Shown piece by piece: positions 33,997-44,664 of a DNA stretch of 64,000 nt (the first letter of the stretch is position 1; every line of letters starts with the position of its first letter). The notes beneath the pieces were generated by a model. The model was not told the DNA's origin. It saw nothing but the letters and a program-made list of their open reading frames with translations, and ran no database searches. The DNA is from an uncultured Lachnospiraceae bacterium. Lineage in GTDB: Bacteria > Bacillota > Clostridia > Lachnospirales > Lachnospiraceae. A program made the translations under genes and the position numbers. The stretch spans positions 1 through 64,000 of the forward strand of contig ONDV01000003.1 in assembly GCA_900316665.1 (NCBI GenBank), in the 5' to 3' direction.

Positions 33997-34998
33997 TCAG
34001 TCCGGCTTTTTTTGAACATCAAAATGCTCATAGGACAGATCCGTTGCTACTCTTCCCTTCGGAGTTCTATTTATAAAGCCGTTTTTTACAAGATATGGCT
34101 CGTAAACATCTTCGATCGTCTCCGGATCTTCGCCGAGAGCGGCAGCTAATGTATCCAGACCAACCGGACCGCCGCTGAATTTTTCTATTATTGTAAGAAT
34201 CATATTTCGGTCAGTCCTGTCAAGACCGCACTTATCTACTTCAAGAAGTTTTAATCCCTCTTCCGCTATTTTTTTTGTGATACGTCCATCATATCTTACT
34301 TCCGCATAATCCCTTATTCGTTTCAAGAGCCTGTTTGAAAGCCTAGGGGTTCCGCGGCTCCTGCGGGCAATCTCATAAGCTCCTTCATCGTCTATGGGCA
34401 CATTCAGCTTTTCAGCTGATTTTTTTACTATAATAGATAGTTCATCCGGCCTATAAAATTCCAAATGAGATATCACTCCGAATCTATCTCTTAACGGCTG
34501 TGACAGAAGACCCGCTCTTGTGGTTGCGCCAACCAGCGTAAATTTTGGAAGATTTATCCTGATAGATTTCGCGGTCGAGCCTTTTCCAATAACCACATCT
34601 ATGGCATAATCTTCCATTGCAGGATACAATACTTCCTCGACCTGTCTGTTAAGCCTGTGGATCTCATCGATGAAAATAAGATCCCCATCCTGCAGCGAAC
34701 CTAAGATAGCGGTTATTTCTCCGGGATTCTGAATGGCAGGACCGCTTGTCACTTTCATATGAACTCCCATTTCGTTTGCGATCACACCGGCCAGAGTGGT
34801 CTTGCCCAGACCGGGAGGTCCGTAAAAAAGACAGTGATCAAGCGGCTCATGTCTGACTTTTGCAGCCTTTATATATATCTGAAGATTATTTTTTACTTTT
34901 TCCTGACCTATATATTCATCAAAAGTCTTTGGTCGGAGTGATTTTTCAAATGTCTGCTCCTCGGGCCTGGCCTTTGTGGATATTACTCTTCTCTCCAT
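33997..34998 (-). CDS. ruvB: Holliday junction helicase RuvB
   Basis: The hexameric motor for branch migration. The 333-aa protein has Walker [10 protein letters not shown] (about 60-68), Walker B IFIDEIHR, sensor [10 protein letters not shown], the arginine finger region and the winged-helix C-terminus ([16 protein letters not shown]). Follows ruvA by 8 bases. RuvC is absent, as expected; RecU at 12554-13096 is the resolvase. Confidence 0.98.
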   Translation of the reverse strand: MERRVISTKARPEEQTFEKSLRPKTFDEYIGQEKVKNNLQIYIKAAKVRHEPLDHCLFYGPPGLGKTTLAGVIANEMGVHMKVTSGPAIQNPGEITAILGSLQDGDLIFIDEIHRLNRQVEEVLYPAMEDYAIDVVIGKGSTAKSIRINLPKFTLVGATTRAGLLSQPLRDRFGVISHLEFYRPDELSIIVKKSAEKLNVPIDDEGAYEIARRSRGTPRLSNRLLKRIRDYAEVRYDGRITKKIAEEGLKLLEVDKCGLDRTDRNMILTIIEKFSGGPVGLDTLAAALGEDPETIEDVYEPYLVKNGFINRTPKGRVATDLSYEHFDVQKKPD

Positions 34999-35006
34999 AA
35001 TACTCC

Positions 35007-35615
35007 CTAAAGTACATACAGTCTATTAAGTGTTTCCTTGATCCAGTCCTCAGTTGTTCTGTCGGGATCGTCTTCAATATCTCTCATTGCGCGAAGAATA
35101 TCAGAATTATTATAACCTAGCGCATTAAGAGCCAGAACCGCGTCATTTTTATTGCCATGATCAACAATAGCTGCAACATTCTGAGCAGAGCCGGATGACA
35201 GGCTTTCATTTATATCTATATCGACCTTATCTTTCAGTTCAAGAATAATTCTCCTCGCTGTCTTTGGTCCTATTCCGGGCGCCGAGCATAATTTTTTTTC
35301 ATCTTCTCCGGCAATGGCAAAAACAAGATCATCAACAGGCACTGCCGACAGAACGGCTACGGCGTTCCTCGGTCCTATTCCGCTTACACTGAGAAGAAGC
35401 CTGAACATATCAAGTGATGATTTTGAAAGAAACCCATACAGGCTCAGATTGTCCTCGGATACCTGCAGATGGGTATGGATCTTTATTTCTTCTCCTGAAT
35501 TCAGTGAAGATATATCGGATGAAGGCATAATAACATAATATCCGATGCCATTATTACTTATTATTATCCCGTTTTCCAGGATCTCGCTTACTTTTCCTTC
35601 TATAAAAGCTATCAT
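35007..35615 (-). CDS. ruvA: Holliday junction helicase subunit RuvA
   Basis: RuvA binds the four-way junction and loads RuvB. The 202-aa protein begins [11 protein letters not shown] and has the N-terminal OB fold (1-64), two helix-hairpin-helix motifs ([12 protein letters not shown] and [16 protein letters not shown]) and the C-terminal RuvB-binding domain (about 155-202). Confidence 0.97.
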   Translation of the reverse strand: MIAFIEGKVSEILENGIIISNNGIGYYVIMPSSDISSLNSGEEIKIHTHLQVSEDNLSLYGFLSKSSLDMFRLLLSVSGIGPRNAVAVLSAVPVDDLVFAIAGEDEKKLCSAPGIGPKTARRIILELKDKVDIDINESLSSGSAQNVAAIVDHGNKNDAVLALNALGYNNSDILRAMRDIEDDPDRTTEDWIKETLNRLYVL

Positions 35616-35641
35616 ATTTATATCCTTGAATACTCACATCA

Positions 35642-36133
35642 TCATTTGATTTTATTTAAATATCGAACAAGTTCAGCTGATACAATACCGTTAAACAGTC
35701 CGGTCAGAAGTCCTCCCATCAAAAGAGGGGGAAGATAATAATATAGTGCCGGACTTTTTAGAATAATGATTGCCATGACAAGCTGACCTGTATTATGGCA
35801 GACCCCTCCGGCAGCAGATATTGAGAGTACGCTCAATATTTTGGTCTTCTTAAGAAGCCACATGACAAAAAAACTTAAAAGTCCGCCAGAAATACTGAAT
35901 AGGAAACTTAAAGGTGAACCAAATAATACAGACGACAATATTATCCTTATTATATCAGTAAGAAACGCGTCAACAGTACCGCCAGAATAAAGAAGAATCA
36001 CTATTATAAGATTCGACAGTCCAATCTTTATACCCGGAACAGGCACAAAAGAAGGTATCATAGATTCAAGATAAGATAATATCATAGCAAGTGATACAGA
36101 AATACCGATAACAGTTATCTTTTTTATCTTCAT
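35642..36133 (-). CDS. Gx transporter family membrane protein (HepT-like)
   Basis: A 163-aa integral membrane protein with about five hydrophobic segments and the family pattern VPGIKIGLSNLIIVILLYS and GGVCHNTGQL. It is annotated in databases as heptaprenyl diphosphate synthase component I or Gx transporter, and its transport substrate is unknown. ATG 36133 follows AGG by 8 bases; a GTG three codons earlier is less likely. It is downstream of the NusG-II protein, a recurrent pairing in Clostridia. Confidence 0.8.
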   Translation of the reverse strand: MKIKKITVIGISVSLAMILSYLESMIPSFVPVPGIKIGLSNLIIVILLYSGGTVDAFLTDIIRIILSSVLFGSPLSFLFSISGGLLSFFVMWLLKKTKILSVLSISAAGGVCHNTGQLVMAIIILKSPALYYYLPPLLMGGLLTGLFNGIVSAELVRYLNKIK

Positions 36134-36138
36134 ATATA

Positions 36139-36519
36139 TCACCTGGCAATAGAATCAAAATCCTGCTTTGTACCGGATCTTACAGTAATAACAATTTTAT
36201 GAGGAAGGCAGGCGATGGTCTCTCCGTTTTTTGACTTTTTCCCTTCCCTGACACAAGATTTATCCGGACAGGTAGCATAAATCATTCTTACAGAGTTTCC
36301 TTTTATTTCTATTATATTCTCAGGTTTTTTCTCGGGTATTCTGATTTCCCTGTCAATATTCAGAGGATAGCTTCCATACACTTTCCCATCCACCCGGATC
36401 TCGGCACTGCTCCCAGACGCCTGCTTCCTGAAATAAACGAAAAAGAAAGATGCTCCAATGATTACAGTCAACGCAATAAGGAAAACCACATCTGCTTTAT
36501 TAAAAAGCGGCTCTTTCAT
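36139..36519 (-). CDS. NusG domain II-containing membrane-anchored protein
   Basis: A 126-aa protein with one N-terminal membrane segment (about 9-32) and an external NusG-II domain (about 40-120) with two cysteines in YATCPDKSCV and a third in the ACLPHKIVI end. Its function is unknown; the family often accompanies Gx and FMN/Rnf-type genes, and Rnf lies 3 kb away. ATG 36519 overlaps the miaB stop by 3-4 bases. An upstream in-frame start inside miaB is rejected. Confidence 0.82.
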   Translation of the reverse strand: MKEPLFNKADVVFLIALTVIIGASFFFVYFRKQASGSSAEIRVDGKVYGSYPLNIDREIRIPEKKPENIIEIKGNSVRMIYATCPDKSCVREGKKSKNGETIACLPHKIVITVRSGTKQDFDSIAR

Positions 36520-37952
36520 ACCACGGCCGTTCCCATATAGTAAAAGCCTCTGCATTCATCGAGACGAACAGGAATGATCTTTCCTATAAGATCTTTCGAA
36601 CCTTTTAGATGAACCACAGAATTATTATCAAGTCTTCCGGTGACGGAGAATGGATCTTCCCTGTCGATTTCTTCTATAAGGACATCCTTTACAGAGCCCT
36701 CAAGCTCCATGGCTTTCTCTCGTCCTATCGTCTGAACTTCTTGTAATAACCTTTGAAATCTGTCTTTTACTACCTCAGCCGGTATCTGGTTCTCGCTTAA
36801 AGCCGCTCTTGTACCTGACCGTTTGGAATATTCAAAAGTAAAGGCGCTGTCAAAACGTGCTGTTCTGACTACATCCATTGTTTCCTCAAAATCCTCTTCC
36901 GTCTCTCCGGGATATCCGACAATAATATCTGTGGAAATTGATGCGTCAGGAATATTCTTTCTTATCTTTTCCACCAGGGACAGATATTTTTCCTTGTCAT
37001 AGTGTCTGTTCATATCAGAAAGGATACGAGATGATCCTGACTGAAGCGGCAGATGGATATGATGACAGACATGCTCCGATTCAGCGATCGCTTTAATAAG
37101 ATCATCAGAAAGATCCTTGGGATGCGAAGTCATGAATCTGATTCTCTTGATCCCGTCAACCTTATCAGCCATTCTGAGAAGATCTGAAAAAGAGACGGGC
37201 TCATCCAAAGTTTTCCCATACGAATTCACATTCTGTCCCAGAAGCATTACCTCGACTGCACCTGATTGAACATCACGCTCGATTTCTCTTATAACATCTA
37301 TCGGTTTTCTGCTTCTCTCCCGTCCTCTCACATACGGTACTATGCAATAACTGCAGAAATTATTGCAGCCGTACATGATGTTGACTCCGGCCTTGAAGCT
37401 GTATGTCTGTACCTCAGGCAGATCCTCCACGATCCTGTCATCGGATTCTTCGACAAAAATGGCAGTACTGTCGGATTGACGGCTCATATACATTAGTTCT
37501 GCAAGCCTGTAAACATTGAAAGTACCGAAAACCATATCTATAAAAGGATAACTCTTCCGTATTTTTTCTATTATCCTCTTCTCCTGCATCATACATCCGC
37601 ACAGATATATCTTCATCTCCGGATTTTTCTTCTTGTATCCGGACAAGACTCCAATACGGCCGAACACTCTGTTGTCAGCATTTTCCCTGACTGTGCATGT
37701 GTTATAGATTACAAGATCAGCATTTTCATCCTCTGAAGGTATATATCCTATCTCGTTTAATACTCCGCGGAGCTTCTCTGAATCTCTCGCATTCATCTGG
37801 CAGCCGAAAGTCGTCACATGGTATGTAAGCTGACGACCGAGCTCTTTTTCTTTTTCAAGAAGAATCTCCCGATCTTTATTTATAAAAAATAATTGTCTCT
37901 CCGGTTCTGTATCCGGAATAATTTCTCTATTTTCTGATCTGACCATTTCCAT
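36516..37952 (-). CDS. miaB: tRNA-2-methylthio-N6-dimethylallyladenosine synthase MiaB
   Basis: Radical-SAM methylthiotransferase acting on i6A37 of tRNAs. The 478-aa protein has the UPF0004 domain with cysteines in [21 protein letters not shown] and LCGCMMQEK, then [17 protein letters not shown] (radical SAM), and a C-terminal TRAM domain. Its first 26 bases overlap the end of proA. The N-terminus is about 40 residues longer than E. coli MiaB, common in Firmicutes. Confidence 0.96.
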   Translation of the reverse strand: MEMVRSENREIIPDTEPERQLFFINKDREILLEKEKELGRQLTYHVTTFGCQMNARDSEKLRGVLNEIGYIPSEDENADLVIYNTCTVRENADNRVFGRIGVLSGYKKKNPEMKIYLCGCMMQEKRIIEKIRKSYPFIDMVFGTFNVYRLAELMYMSRQSDSTAIFVEESDDRIVEDLPEVQTYSFKAGVNIMYGCNNFCSYCIVPYVRGRERSRKPIDVIREIERDVQSGAVEVMLLGQNVNSYGKTLDEPVSFSDLLRMADKVDGIKRIRFMTSHPKDLSDDLIKAIAESEHVCHHIHLPLQSGSSRILSDMNRHYDKEKYLSLVEKIRKNIPDASISTDIIVGYPGETEEDFEETMDVVRTARFDSAFTFEYSKRSGTRAALSENQIPAEVVKDRFQRLLQEVQTIGREKAMELEGSVKDVLIEEIDREDPFSVTGRLDNNSVVHLKGSKDLIGKIIPVRLDECRGFYYMGTAVV

Positions 37953-39192
37953 AAATCTTATATTTCGTACTTGTAAGCGCCTTCAGTCCCATAGGTCCTC
38001 TGGCATGAATTTTCTGTGTGCTTATTCCAATCTCTGCGCCGAATCCGAATTCGTGTCCGTCTGTAAAACGTGTGCTTGCATTCACATATACGCAGGCGCT
38101 GTCCACCAGATTCAGGAATTTCTCGGCATGATTGTAATCAGTGGTTACTATTGTCTCAGAGTGTCCGGTATTGTATTTATTAATATGACTTATTGCCTCA
38201 TCAACATTGTCGACAGATTTCACCGAGAGAATATAGTCAAGATATTCCCTGCCGAAATCCTCATCAGTTGCTTTTGTGGCGTTATCAAGATATTTTCCTG
38301 CATCACTGTCACATCTTAATTCCACATGATAAGGAGAAAGCCTCTTTGAAAGTAACGGAAGAAATTCCTTTTCAATGCTTCTGTTTATGACAAGCGACTC
38401 GCAAGCATTGCATACTCCGATTCTCTGAGTCTTGGCATTCTCAATTATATCAAGTGCCATATCCATATCGCAAGGATCGTCTACATATACATGACAGTTG
38501 CCTGTTCCGGTCTCTATAACAGGTATCGTAGAATTCTCGACTACAGATTTTATCAGCCCTGCTCCTCCTCTGGGAATAAGAAGATCCACATAATCTCTCA
38601 TCTTCATAAACTGCCGTGTAATTTCATGACGGTTATCTGTAATAAGACCGGCAGCTCCCTCAGGCAGATCCTCTTTTTTCAGTGCTTTTTTCAGTGATTC
38701 TATAATAGCCTTATTTGAATTTGCTGCTGCGCTTCCGCCCTTTAATATCACTGCATTTCCTGTCTTCATACAAAGGCCGAATACATCAGCGGTTACATTG
38801 GGTCTGGCTTCATAGATCACACCGATCACACCGATGGGCACACGAACCTGCTCGATCTTGAGACCATTGGGACGAATAATAGTATCAATCACCTCTCCGA
38901 CAGGATCCGGAAGATCTGCGACTTCTCTAAGGCCGTCAGCCATTGATTTGATTCGTTTTTCATCCAGATACAGTCTGTCCTTAAGACCATCCGGCATATT
39001 GTTCGCTTCGGCTTTTTCCATATCAGATTGATTTTCACGTATTATCAAATCACGATCCCGCTCCAAAGCAGAGGCTGCAGTCAAAAGGAGACTCTTTTTC
39101 TTTATCGGATTTAGAAGAGAAATTGCAGATGCGGCAGCTTTAGCATCACGGCATATATCTGTTAATGTTTTATCAGTCTCTTTTTCTTCCAT
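37927..39192 (-). CDS. proA: Gamma-glutamyl phosphate reductase
   Basis: Reduces gamma-glutamyl phosphate with NADPH in proline synthesis. The 421-aa protein shows the aldehyde-dehydrogenase fold, the catalytic cysteine in [10 protein letters not shown], and the end block [24 protein letters not shown] 39192 has GAGG 7 bases upstream; the earlier in-frame ATG (39204) has none. No proB neighbour is present, which is unusual since proBA are commonly adjacent. Confidence 0.96.
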   Translation of the reverse strand: MEEKETDKTLTDICRDAKAAASAISLLNPIKKKSLLLTAASALERDRDLIIRENQSDMEKAEANNMPDGLKDRLYLDEKRIKSMADGLREVADLPDPVGEVIDTIIRPNGLKIEQVRVPIGVIGVIYEARPNVTADVFGLCMKTGNAVILKGGSAAANSNKAIIESLKKALKKEDLPEGAAGLITDNRHEITRQFMKMRDYVDLLIPRGGAGLIKSVVENSTIPVIETGTGNCHVYVDDPCDMDMALDIIENAKTQRIGVCNACESLVINRSIEKEFLPLLSKRLSPYHVELRCDSDAGKYLDNATKATDEDFGREYLDYILSVKSVDNVDEAISHINKYNTGHSETIVTTDYNHAEKFLNLVDSACVYVNASTRFTDGHEFGFGAEIGISTQKIHARGPMGLKALTSTKYKIYGNGQIRK

Positions 39193-39336
39193 GTCTAACC
39201 TCATTTTTTTATAATAACATCAGCTTTTCAAGTTCAAGAAGAACCATGATAAGTCTTGTATATATTTTTTATGATTACGGCATGATCAAAATTGCTACGC
39301 AACTTATTGACAATAATCGTAACATAAAATCAGGAT

Positions 39337-39367
39337 ATAAAAAAGGGCTCCGCCTTTTGCAGAGCCC
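39337..39367 (-). terminator. Rho-independent terminator of the rnf operon
   Basis: GGGCTCTGC-AAAAG-GCGGAGCCC (one G-T pair) followed by six T on the minus strand, six bases after the rnfB stop codon. Confidence 0.92.
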
Positions 39368-39372
39368 AAAAA

Positions 39373-40188
39373 TCAATCGGCTTTTCTGACCGTTCCCGGC
39401 TGCAGCTTTATTATCTTCCTTGGACATTTGGAAGCGCATATACCGCAGCCCGTGCATTTATCCTGATCAATATAGGCAATATTATCATTTACATGAACAG
39501 CATCGGAAGGACAATTCTTCTCGCATATCTTACATGCTATACAGCCTACGCTGCAGGATTCCATCACTGTTTTGCCCTTGTCTTCATTACGACATGACAC
39601 TATGTAGGCGCTGTCATAAGGCACAAGCTCTATAAGATGCTGAGGGCATTCCTTCACGCATTTGCCGCAGGCCTTGCACTTTTCCTTGTCTACTACGGCT
39701 ATTCCGTCCACTATATGGATCGCATCAAAATCACATACTTTTACACATGAACCGTATCCCATACATCCGTAGACACATTTCTTTGGAGTACCGCCGGGAA
39801 TCATGCTGACGGCCCTGCAATCTTTAGTGCCTGTGTATTCATATCTCTTTCCGGCTTTTTTGCAGTCACCGCTGCAGCGAACATATGCTACTTTTCTAAC
39901 TTCTTCTCCGGCATCTACACCCATGATGCCGCTTATTATTTTTGCTACCGGAGCACCGCCCACCGGACATTGTCCGACAGGAGCTTTACCTGTAGCAATG
40001 GCGTGTGCCAGAGCAGAGCACCCGGCAAAACCGCATCCGCCACAGTTGTTTCCCGGCAGAGCATCAAGAACTGCCGCTTCTTTTTCATCGACTTTTACTT
40101 CAAATTTACCGGCTGCGAATGTAAGAAAGAAACCTATGATACATCCTGTAGCGCCTACTACAATGGTTGCAATTATTATTCCTGTCAT
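39373..40188 (-). CDS. rnfB: Rnf complex subunit B (Fe-S electron carrier)
   Basis: RnfB accepts electrons from reduced ferredoxin. The 271-aa protein has an N-terminal membrane helix (about 3-25), a 4Fe-4S domain (CGGCGFAGC-SALAHA, then CPVGG), and four-Cys ferredoxin-like clusters (about 140-260; CKACGKCVKECP, CIACKICEKNCP, CTGCGICASKCP). It ends the C-D-G-E-A-B order typical of Clostridia. GGAGG precedes ATG 40188. Confidence 0.96.
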   Translation of the reverse strand: MTGIIIATIVVGATGCIIGFFLTFAAGKFEVKVDEKEAAVLDALPGNNCGGCGFAGCSALAHAIATGKAPVGQCPVGGAPVAKIISGIMGVDAGEEVRKVAYVRCSGDCKKAGKRYEYTGTKDCRAVSMIPGGTPKKCVYGCMGYGSCVKVCDFDAIHIVDGIAVVDKEKCKACGKCVKECPQHLIELVPYDSAYIVSCRNEDKGKTVMESCSVGCIACKICEKNCPSDAVHVNDNIAYIDQDKCTGCGICASKCPRKIIKLQPGTVRKAD

Positions 40189-40197
40189 AGTTCCTCC

Positions 40198-40773
40198 TTA
40201 AATAATTCCGGAGAATCCGAAAAACGCTATTGCCATAAGTCCTGCAGTCAAAACCACGATTCCTGTTCCCTGAAAAGCATGAGGAATATCGTTATCTTCA
40301 ATCTTCTCACGAACACCTGCCATCATTATTATGGCAATCGCGAAACCTGCAGAAACTCCGAATCCATACAAAGTACCTGTGCCGACATTATATTTGTAAT
40401 CCACAATGTTTAATGCTGTACCAAGGACACAGCAGTTTGTAGTAATAAGCGGCAGATATATTCCAAGAGATTTGTAAAGATTTTTGACATATTTCTTCAG
40501 GAACATCTCTATGAATTGAACCAGAGCAGCTATTACCAGAATGAAAACTATAGTATTCAGATAATCAAGTCCCAGGGGCTTCAAAATAAAGTCATGAATA
40601 AGACCGATTACCAGTGAAGAAAGTGTTACGACGAAAATTACCGATCCGCCCATGCCGGCTGCAGTGTTTACCTTTTTTGAAACTCCGAGGAAAGGACAGA
40701 GTCCGAGGAACTGACTGAGCACGACATTATTAACAATAGCCGCGGAGATTAAAATAAGAATAAGTTGTTTCAT
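40198..40773 (-). CDS. rnfA: Rnf complex subunit A
   Basis: Integral membrane subunit of the ion pump. The 191-aa protein has about six membrane segments; LSQFLGLCPFLGVSK near the start and TNCCVLGT in the middle carry the cysteines that hold a Fe-S cluster with RnfE. It is 24% hydrophobic in character by eye throughout. It overlaps rnfE by 4 bases. Confidence 0.96.
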   Translation of the reverse strand: MKQLILILISAAIVNNVVLSQFLGLCPFLGVSKKVNTAAGMGGSVIFVVTLSSLVIGLIHDFILKPLGLDYLNTIVFILVIAALVQFIEMFLKKYVKNLYKSLGIYLPLITTNCCVLGTALNIVDYKYNVGTGTLYGFGVSAGFAIAIIMMAGVREKIEDNDIPHAFQGTGIVVLTAGLMAIAFFGFSGII

Positions 40774-41531
40774 GACTTACCTCCTTCAGCTTTTCCGGCC
40801 TCATCAGCTTCTCTGGTGTTAAGTTTTCCGGCGCATGACGATCTGAGCGCGCATGAAGAGCATTCACCTGTCATAATGCATCCGGCTGCCGGAGCAAGAG
40901 GCTTGCCTTTTTTTGCCATCTTCTCTCTTACTTCTTTCATTACTGCTACCAGTATGGATAGAACAAAGAAGGCTCCAGGTGCCAGGACAAATATTGTGAT
41001 TGGAGTAAAACCAGCCTTGCCGGAAGCCTGATCAGCAAGCGGAAGAACCTGAAATCCCAGGATCTTGCCGGAACCTAAAAGCTCACGGACAAGCCCTATT
41101 GTTGAAATCGACATGGTAAATCCGAGACCCATGCCAAGTCCGTCGAAGATGGACGGAATGACCGGATTCTTTGATGCATATGCTTCAGCACGACCGAGAA
41201 TAATGCAGTTTACAACTATAAGAGGTATATATATACCAAGAGCATCGTTAAGAGAAGGCATGAAGCCTTCGATCAGGAACTGCACTATGGTCACAAGCGA
41301 AGCCACAATTACTATATATGCAGGCATTCTGACCGTATCAGGAATAACTTTCCGAAGCGCTGATATAATGAGGTTTGACATTACAAGAACTACGGTAGTC
41401 GAAAGTCCCATGCCAAGTCCGTTCATTACGGATGTGGTAACGGCAAGCGTAGGACACATACCGAGCATCAGCACTACAGTAGGATTTTCTTTTATAAGTC
41501 CGTTATACAGACGTTCAACAGGCTTATTCAT
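40770..41531 (-). CDS. rnfE: Rnf complex subunit E
   Basis: Integral membrane subunit, homologous to RnfA and NqrD. The 253-aa protein shows LMLGMCPTLAVTT and the VNCIILGRAEAYAS block. The C-terminus carries a further Cys-rich stretch (CIMTGECSSCALRSSC) beyond the usual end. ATG 41531 has GGAGG 8 bases upstream, so an upstream GTG (41540) is rejected. It overlaps rnfG by 8 bases. Confidence 0.95.
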   Translation of the reverse strand: MNKPVERLYNGLIKENPTVVLMLGMCPTLAVTTSVMNGLGMGLSTTVVLVMSNLIISALRKVIPDTVRMPAYIVIVASLVTIVQFLIEGFMPSLNDALGIYIPLIVVNCIILGRAEAYASKNPVIPSIFDGLGMGLGFTMSISTIGLVRELLGSGKILGFQVLPLADQASGKAGFTPITIFVLAPGAFFVLSILVAVMKEVREKMAKKGKPLAPAAGCIMTGECSSCALRSSCAGKLNTREADEAGKAEGGKS

Positions 41532-42162
41532 TCTTATCACCTCCTGAGACTAATTTTGACTTGTAATATTCAAAACCGGCATTGACGCCGCCTGTCATGG
41601 CGCGGCTGGTTATGGTTGCTCCGCTCATGGCGTCTATATCAGTCTTCTTTTTTCCGGTTCCTTTTACTACCTCAAGTTTTCCGACTTTCAGTCCTTTGAA
41701 CTGATCACAGAAATCCTTGTCTGATTTCGGATCATCAGACGCAGCTCTCATTCCGAGTCCTGCTGTCTCATGTATCTCAGTGATGGAGTATCCGTTCATA
41801 ACGCCCTTATCTGTAACGCCCATGGAGAAGGTGATATCTCCGCCATATCCCTTGTGGCTGACTACAGTAATGACGTATCCGAGATGTTTCCCGGATTTAT
41901 CAACAGCATTCATAGCGTTTAATATTTCGTCATCCTTATAACCTTTTTTTCGGATAAGAGATGTAGCTTCTTTTTTGTCAAAGCCCTTTACCTTGCTGAA
42001 TGAATCCGCTTTTTCAAAAACATTCCTGTAAGCGTCCTGAGTAGCCTTCTCTCTTGCCTGCTTTATGGGATTCTTTGTAATCTCATGAACCGCTCCAAGA
42101 GAAACACCGGAGATAAGTGTAATAAGAGTAAGGATAAGAGCGTCTTTTACGTTTTTCTTCAT
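41524..42162 (-). CDS. rnfG: Rnf complex subunit G (FMN-binding)
   Basis: Membrane-anchored subunit with a covalently bound FMN. The 212-aa protein has an N-terminal membrane helix (about 8-28) and an FMN-binding domain with MSGATITSRAMTGGV (about 182-196), where the Thr of SGAT is the flavin attachment site. Confidence 0.96.
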   Translation of the reverse strand: MKKNVKDALILTLITLISGVSLGAVHEITKNPIKQAREKATQDAYRNVFEKADSFSKVKGFDKKEATSLIRKKGYKDDEILNAMNAVDKSGKHLGYVITVVSHKGYGGDITFSMGVTDKGVMNGYSITEIHETAGLGMRAASDDPKSDKDFCDQFKGLKVGKLEVVKGTGKKKTDIDAMSGATITSRAMTGGVNAGFEYYKSKLVSGGDKNE

Positions 42163-43109
42163 TTTTCCACTCCTTCCTCAGGTTTTCTTCTGGGAATACC
42201 GAATGCCTTCGGGACAGTAATTCTCTCAATAAGAGGTACAAGAATATTGGAGAAGATGATCGCATACGAGACACCTTCTGCTGAAGAGCCGAAGATTCTG
42301 AAAATACCGGTAAGCACTCCGAGAAGTATGCCATAAATTATCTGTCCGGATGTGGTAATAGGACTTGTGACATAATCCGTAGCCATGAAGAAGGCTCCAA
42401 GAATCAGACCTCCTCCGCAGATCTCTGCTGCTATGAAATTCGGATCAAAGCCATGTCCTCCGAAAAGTCCGGCAAAAATCGCAAATGTTATTATATAGGC
42501 AGCCGGGATCCTTAAGTTTATAACTCCGGTCATCAGAAGGATCGCTGCGCCGATAAGGAGAGCTACTACTGATGTTTCGCCTATTGTACCAGGTTCATTT
42601 CCAAGAAACATCTTCAGCACATTTACGGACTGACCGCTTTTTAAAACCGCAAGAGGCGTAGCGCCTGTTACACCATCATAAGTAAACGAGGTCATCGGCT
42701 GGGTAAAACTGATCAAGAGGAAACATCTGGCTGCAAGGGCAGGGTTCATAAAATTCTGCCCCAGTCCTCCGAACAACATCTTTACAACTATGATTGCAAA
42801 TACGCTTCCGAGTACCGGTATAAAAAAAGGTACCGTAGAAGACAGGTTCAAAGCCAGAAGAAGTCCGGTCACAACAGCAGAAAGATCTGAGATCGTACTC
42901 TCCATATGCAGTATTTTCTCATATACCCATTCAGACAATACCGCGCTGGCGACGGAAAGAATAATTATAATAAGAGCTCTGAGTCCAAAATTCATTATAC
43001 CGGTAAAGGTAGCCGGCAAAAGTGATATTATGACCAGAAGCATGATCTTTCCGGTATCGATTTTCTCCCTCACATGAGGAGAAGATGTGACATGTATTAA
43101 ATTACTCAA
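42159..43109 (-). CDS. rnfD: Rnf complex subunit D
   Basis: Large membrane subunit, with covalent FMN in the family; the flavin motif SGAT-like is represented by GVTGATPLAVL (about 164-174). The 316-aa protein has about nine membrane segments. The start is TTG 43109 with GGAGG upstream; HVTSSPHVRE follows it as in relatives. It overlaps rnfG by 4 bases. Confidence 0.95.
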   Translation of the reverse strand: MSNLIHVTSSPHVREKIDTGKIMLLVIISLLPATFTGIMNFGLRALIIIILSVASAVLSEWVYEKILHMESTISDLSAVVTGLLLALNLSSTVPFFIPVLGSVFAIIVVKMLFGGLGQNFMNPALAARCFLLISFTQPMTSFTYDGVTGATPLAVLKSGQSVNVLKMFLGNEPGTIGETSVVALLIGAAILLMTGVINLRIPAAYIITFAIFAGLFGGHGFDPNFIAAEICGGGLILGAFFMATDYVTSPITTSGQIIYGILLGVLTGIFRIFGSSAEGVSYAIIFSNILVPLIERITVPKAFGIPRRKPEEGVEK

Positions 43110-43127
43110 AATATTTCTCCTCCTTTC

Positions 43128-44447
43128 TCACTTTTTCTTTTTCTTATCTGCCAGGATCTGCTTTTTCATTGTCTTTATATCCTGAGCCAGAGGTCTTCTG
43201 GCAGGACATACAAAACTGCAGCTGCCGCACTCGATACATTCAAGTCCGTACCACTTTTCAAACTGTTCTGCCTTTTTATGTTCAGAAAATTTTGCAAGAC
43301 GTGAAGGAACCAGTCTCTCGGGACATGCCTCCACACATCTGCCGCAGTTTATGCAGGCAGTCGTCTCATACTTTGATGCTTCATCATCTGAGAAAACAAG
43401 CAGAGCTGATGTAGTTCTTGTTGTCGGAACATCAAGATTAAACATGGAAAATCCCATCATAGGACCGCCTGAAATGTATTTTTCAGGTTCTTTTATTGTC
43501 CCGCCGGCAGCTGAGAGAAGTTCGGAAAAAGATGTGCCTATCTTGATCCTGAAATTACGAGGCTCGCAGACGGCGTCGCCTGAAACAGTAAATATACGAT
43601 CCATTACAGGCTTGCCTTCGATGACGGCATCTCTGATTGCGCATAGAGTTGCTACGTTGTCAACTATACAGCCGGCATCAGCGGGCAGCATTTTAGAATT
43701 AATGTCACGTCCTGTCACTGCATGAATAATCTGACGCTCACCGCCCTGAGGATATTTTGTCTTCAGCGGGCAAACGCTTATGCGATCTTCTTTGTCAGTA
43801 AGCTTTCTTAATCGAGAGATACAGTCAGGCTTATTATCTTCTACTGCGAGATACCCCTGGGCCTTGGGAAAAATTTTCAGAACGATCTTCATCCCCGCGA
43901 CAAGCTTTTCAGGTTCCTCCATCATGATCCTGTAATCGCTGGTAAGATAGGGCTCGCATTCAGCACAGTTTGCAATTATAGTATCAATCTTATCAGGATC
44001 CTTAGGAGATAATTTGACATGAGTAGGAAATCCTGCGCCGCCCATGCCGGCTACGCCTGCATTTTTGATCTTGTCTATTATCTCCTCTTTGGAAATAAGA
44101 TCCGGATCTGATGGCTTGAAGTCCGCCTCCTTATATTCGCCATCATTTTCAATAACGATCGACTCACAGAGAGTACCTGTAGCTGTAGCGCGTTTTTCAA
44201 TAGTCTTCACTGTTCCGGATACAGAAGAAAATATCGGCGCCGATACAAAACCTCCGGCTTCCGCTATCATCTGCCCCCTCAGCACATGGTCACCTGCCTC
44301 TACTATAGGCTTGGCCGGTGCTCCGATATGCTGTGAAACAGGGAATACCATCTCACCCTCCGGGAGCAGATCCCTGACCGGCTTATCTTTGGAGAGATCC
44401 TTTCCCTCATAGGGATGAACCCCGCCTCTGAATGTGTGCAAAGCCAT
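43128..44447 (-). CDS. rnfC: Rnf complex subunit C (NADH-binding)
   Basis: RnfC is the peripheral subunit that exchanges electrons with NAD+. The 439-aa protein has the GMGGAGFPTHVKL NADH-site motif (about 133-145) and two 4Fe-4S sites (CINCGRCVEACP and CIECGSCSFVCP, about 367-412). It is first in the operon, with GGAGG before ATG 44447. The complex converts ferredoxin:NAD+ redox energy into an ion gradient. Confidence 0.97.
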   Translation of the reverse strand: MALHTFRGGVHPYEGKDLSKDKPVRDLLPEGEMVFPVSQHIGAPAKPIVEAGDHVLRGQMIAEAGGFVSAPIFSSVSGTVKTIEKRATATGTLCESIVIENDGEYKEADFKPSDPDLISKEEIIDKIKNAGVAGMGGAGFPTHVKLSPKDPDKIDTIIANCAECEPYLTSDYRIMMEEPEKLVAGMKIVLKIFPKAQGYLAVEDNKPDCISRLRKLTDKEDRISVCPLKTKYPQGGERQIIHAVTGRDINSKMLPADAGCIVDNVATLCAIRDAVIEGKPVMDRIFTVSGDAVCEPRNFRIKIGTSFSELLSAAGGTIKEPEKYISGGPMMGFSMFNLDVPTTRTTSALLVFSDDEASKYETTACINCGRCVEACPERLVPSRLAKFSEHKKAEQFEKWYGLECIECGSCSFVCPARRPLAQDIKTMKKQILADKKKKK

Positions 44448-44515
44448 GAATCACATCCTCCTTTTCATAATCATCTGACTTTTGCCGTTGACCTTGTCTC
44501 CGGCAATGTATACAT

Positions 44516-44524
44516 ATTATAACA
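44516..44524 (-). promoter_or_regulatory. Extended -10 promoter of the rnf operon
   Basis: On the minus strand TG-T-TATAAT (TATAAT at 44516-44521). The -35 is weak (TTATTC-like). The leader to rnfC holds a TTGCCG/CGGCAA stem (about 44482-44506). Confidence 0.55.
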
Positions 44525-44629
44525 CTATATACGATTGTGAATAAGTAAAAGTAAGCAAAACATCAGCAAAATTTATAAAATTCTTCTACATAAAAAATCA
44601 TGATCAGAAACATTTTATGATAATAATGA

Positions 44630-44657
44630 TTGTCAGTATATTTTTTTACGATATAAT
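44630..44657 (+). promoter_or_regulatory. Promoter of the YprB-like gene
   Basis: TTGTCA (44630-44635), 16 bases and TATAAT (44652-44657). The normal start site 7 bases downstream would coincide with the A of ATG 44665. Confidence 0.6.
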
Positions 44658-44664
44658 CAAATCT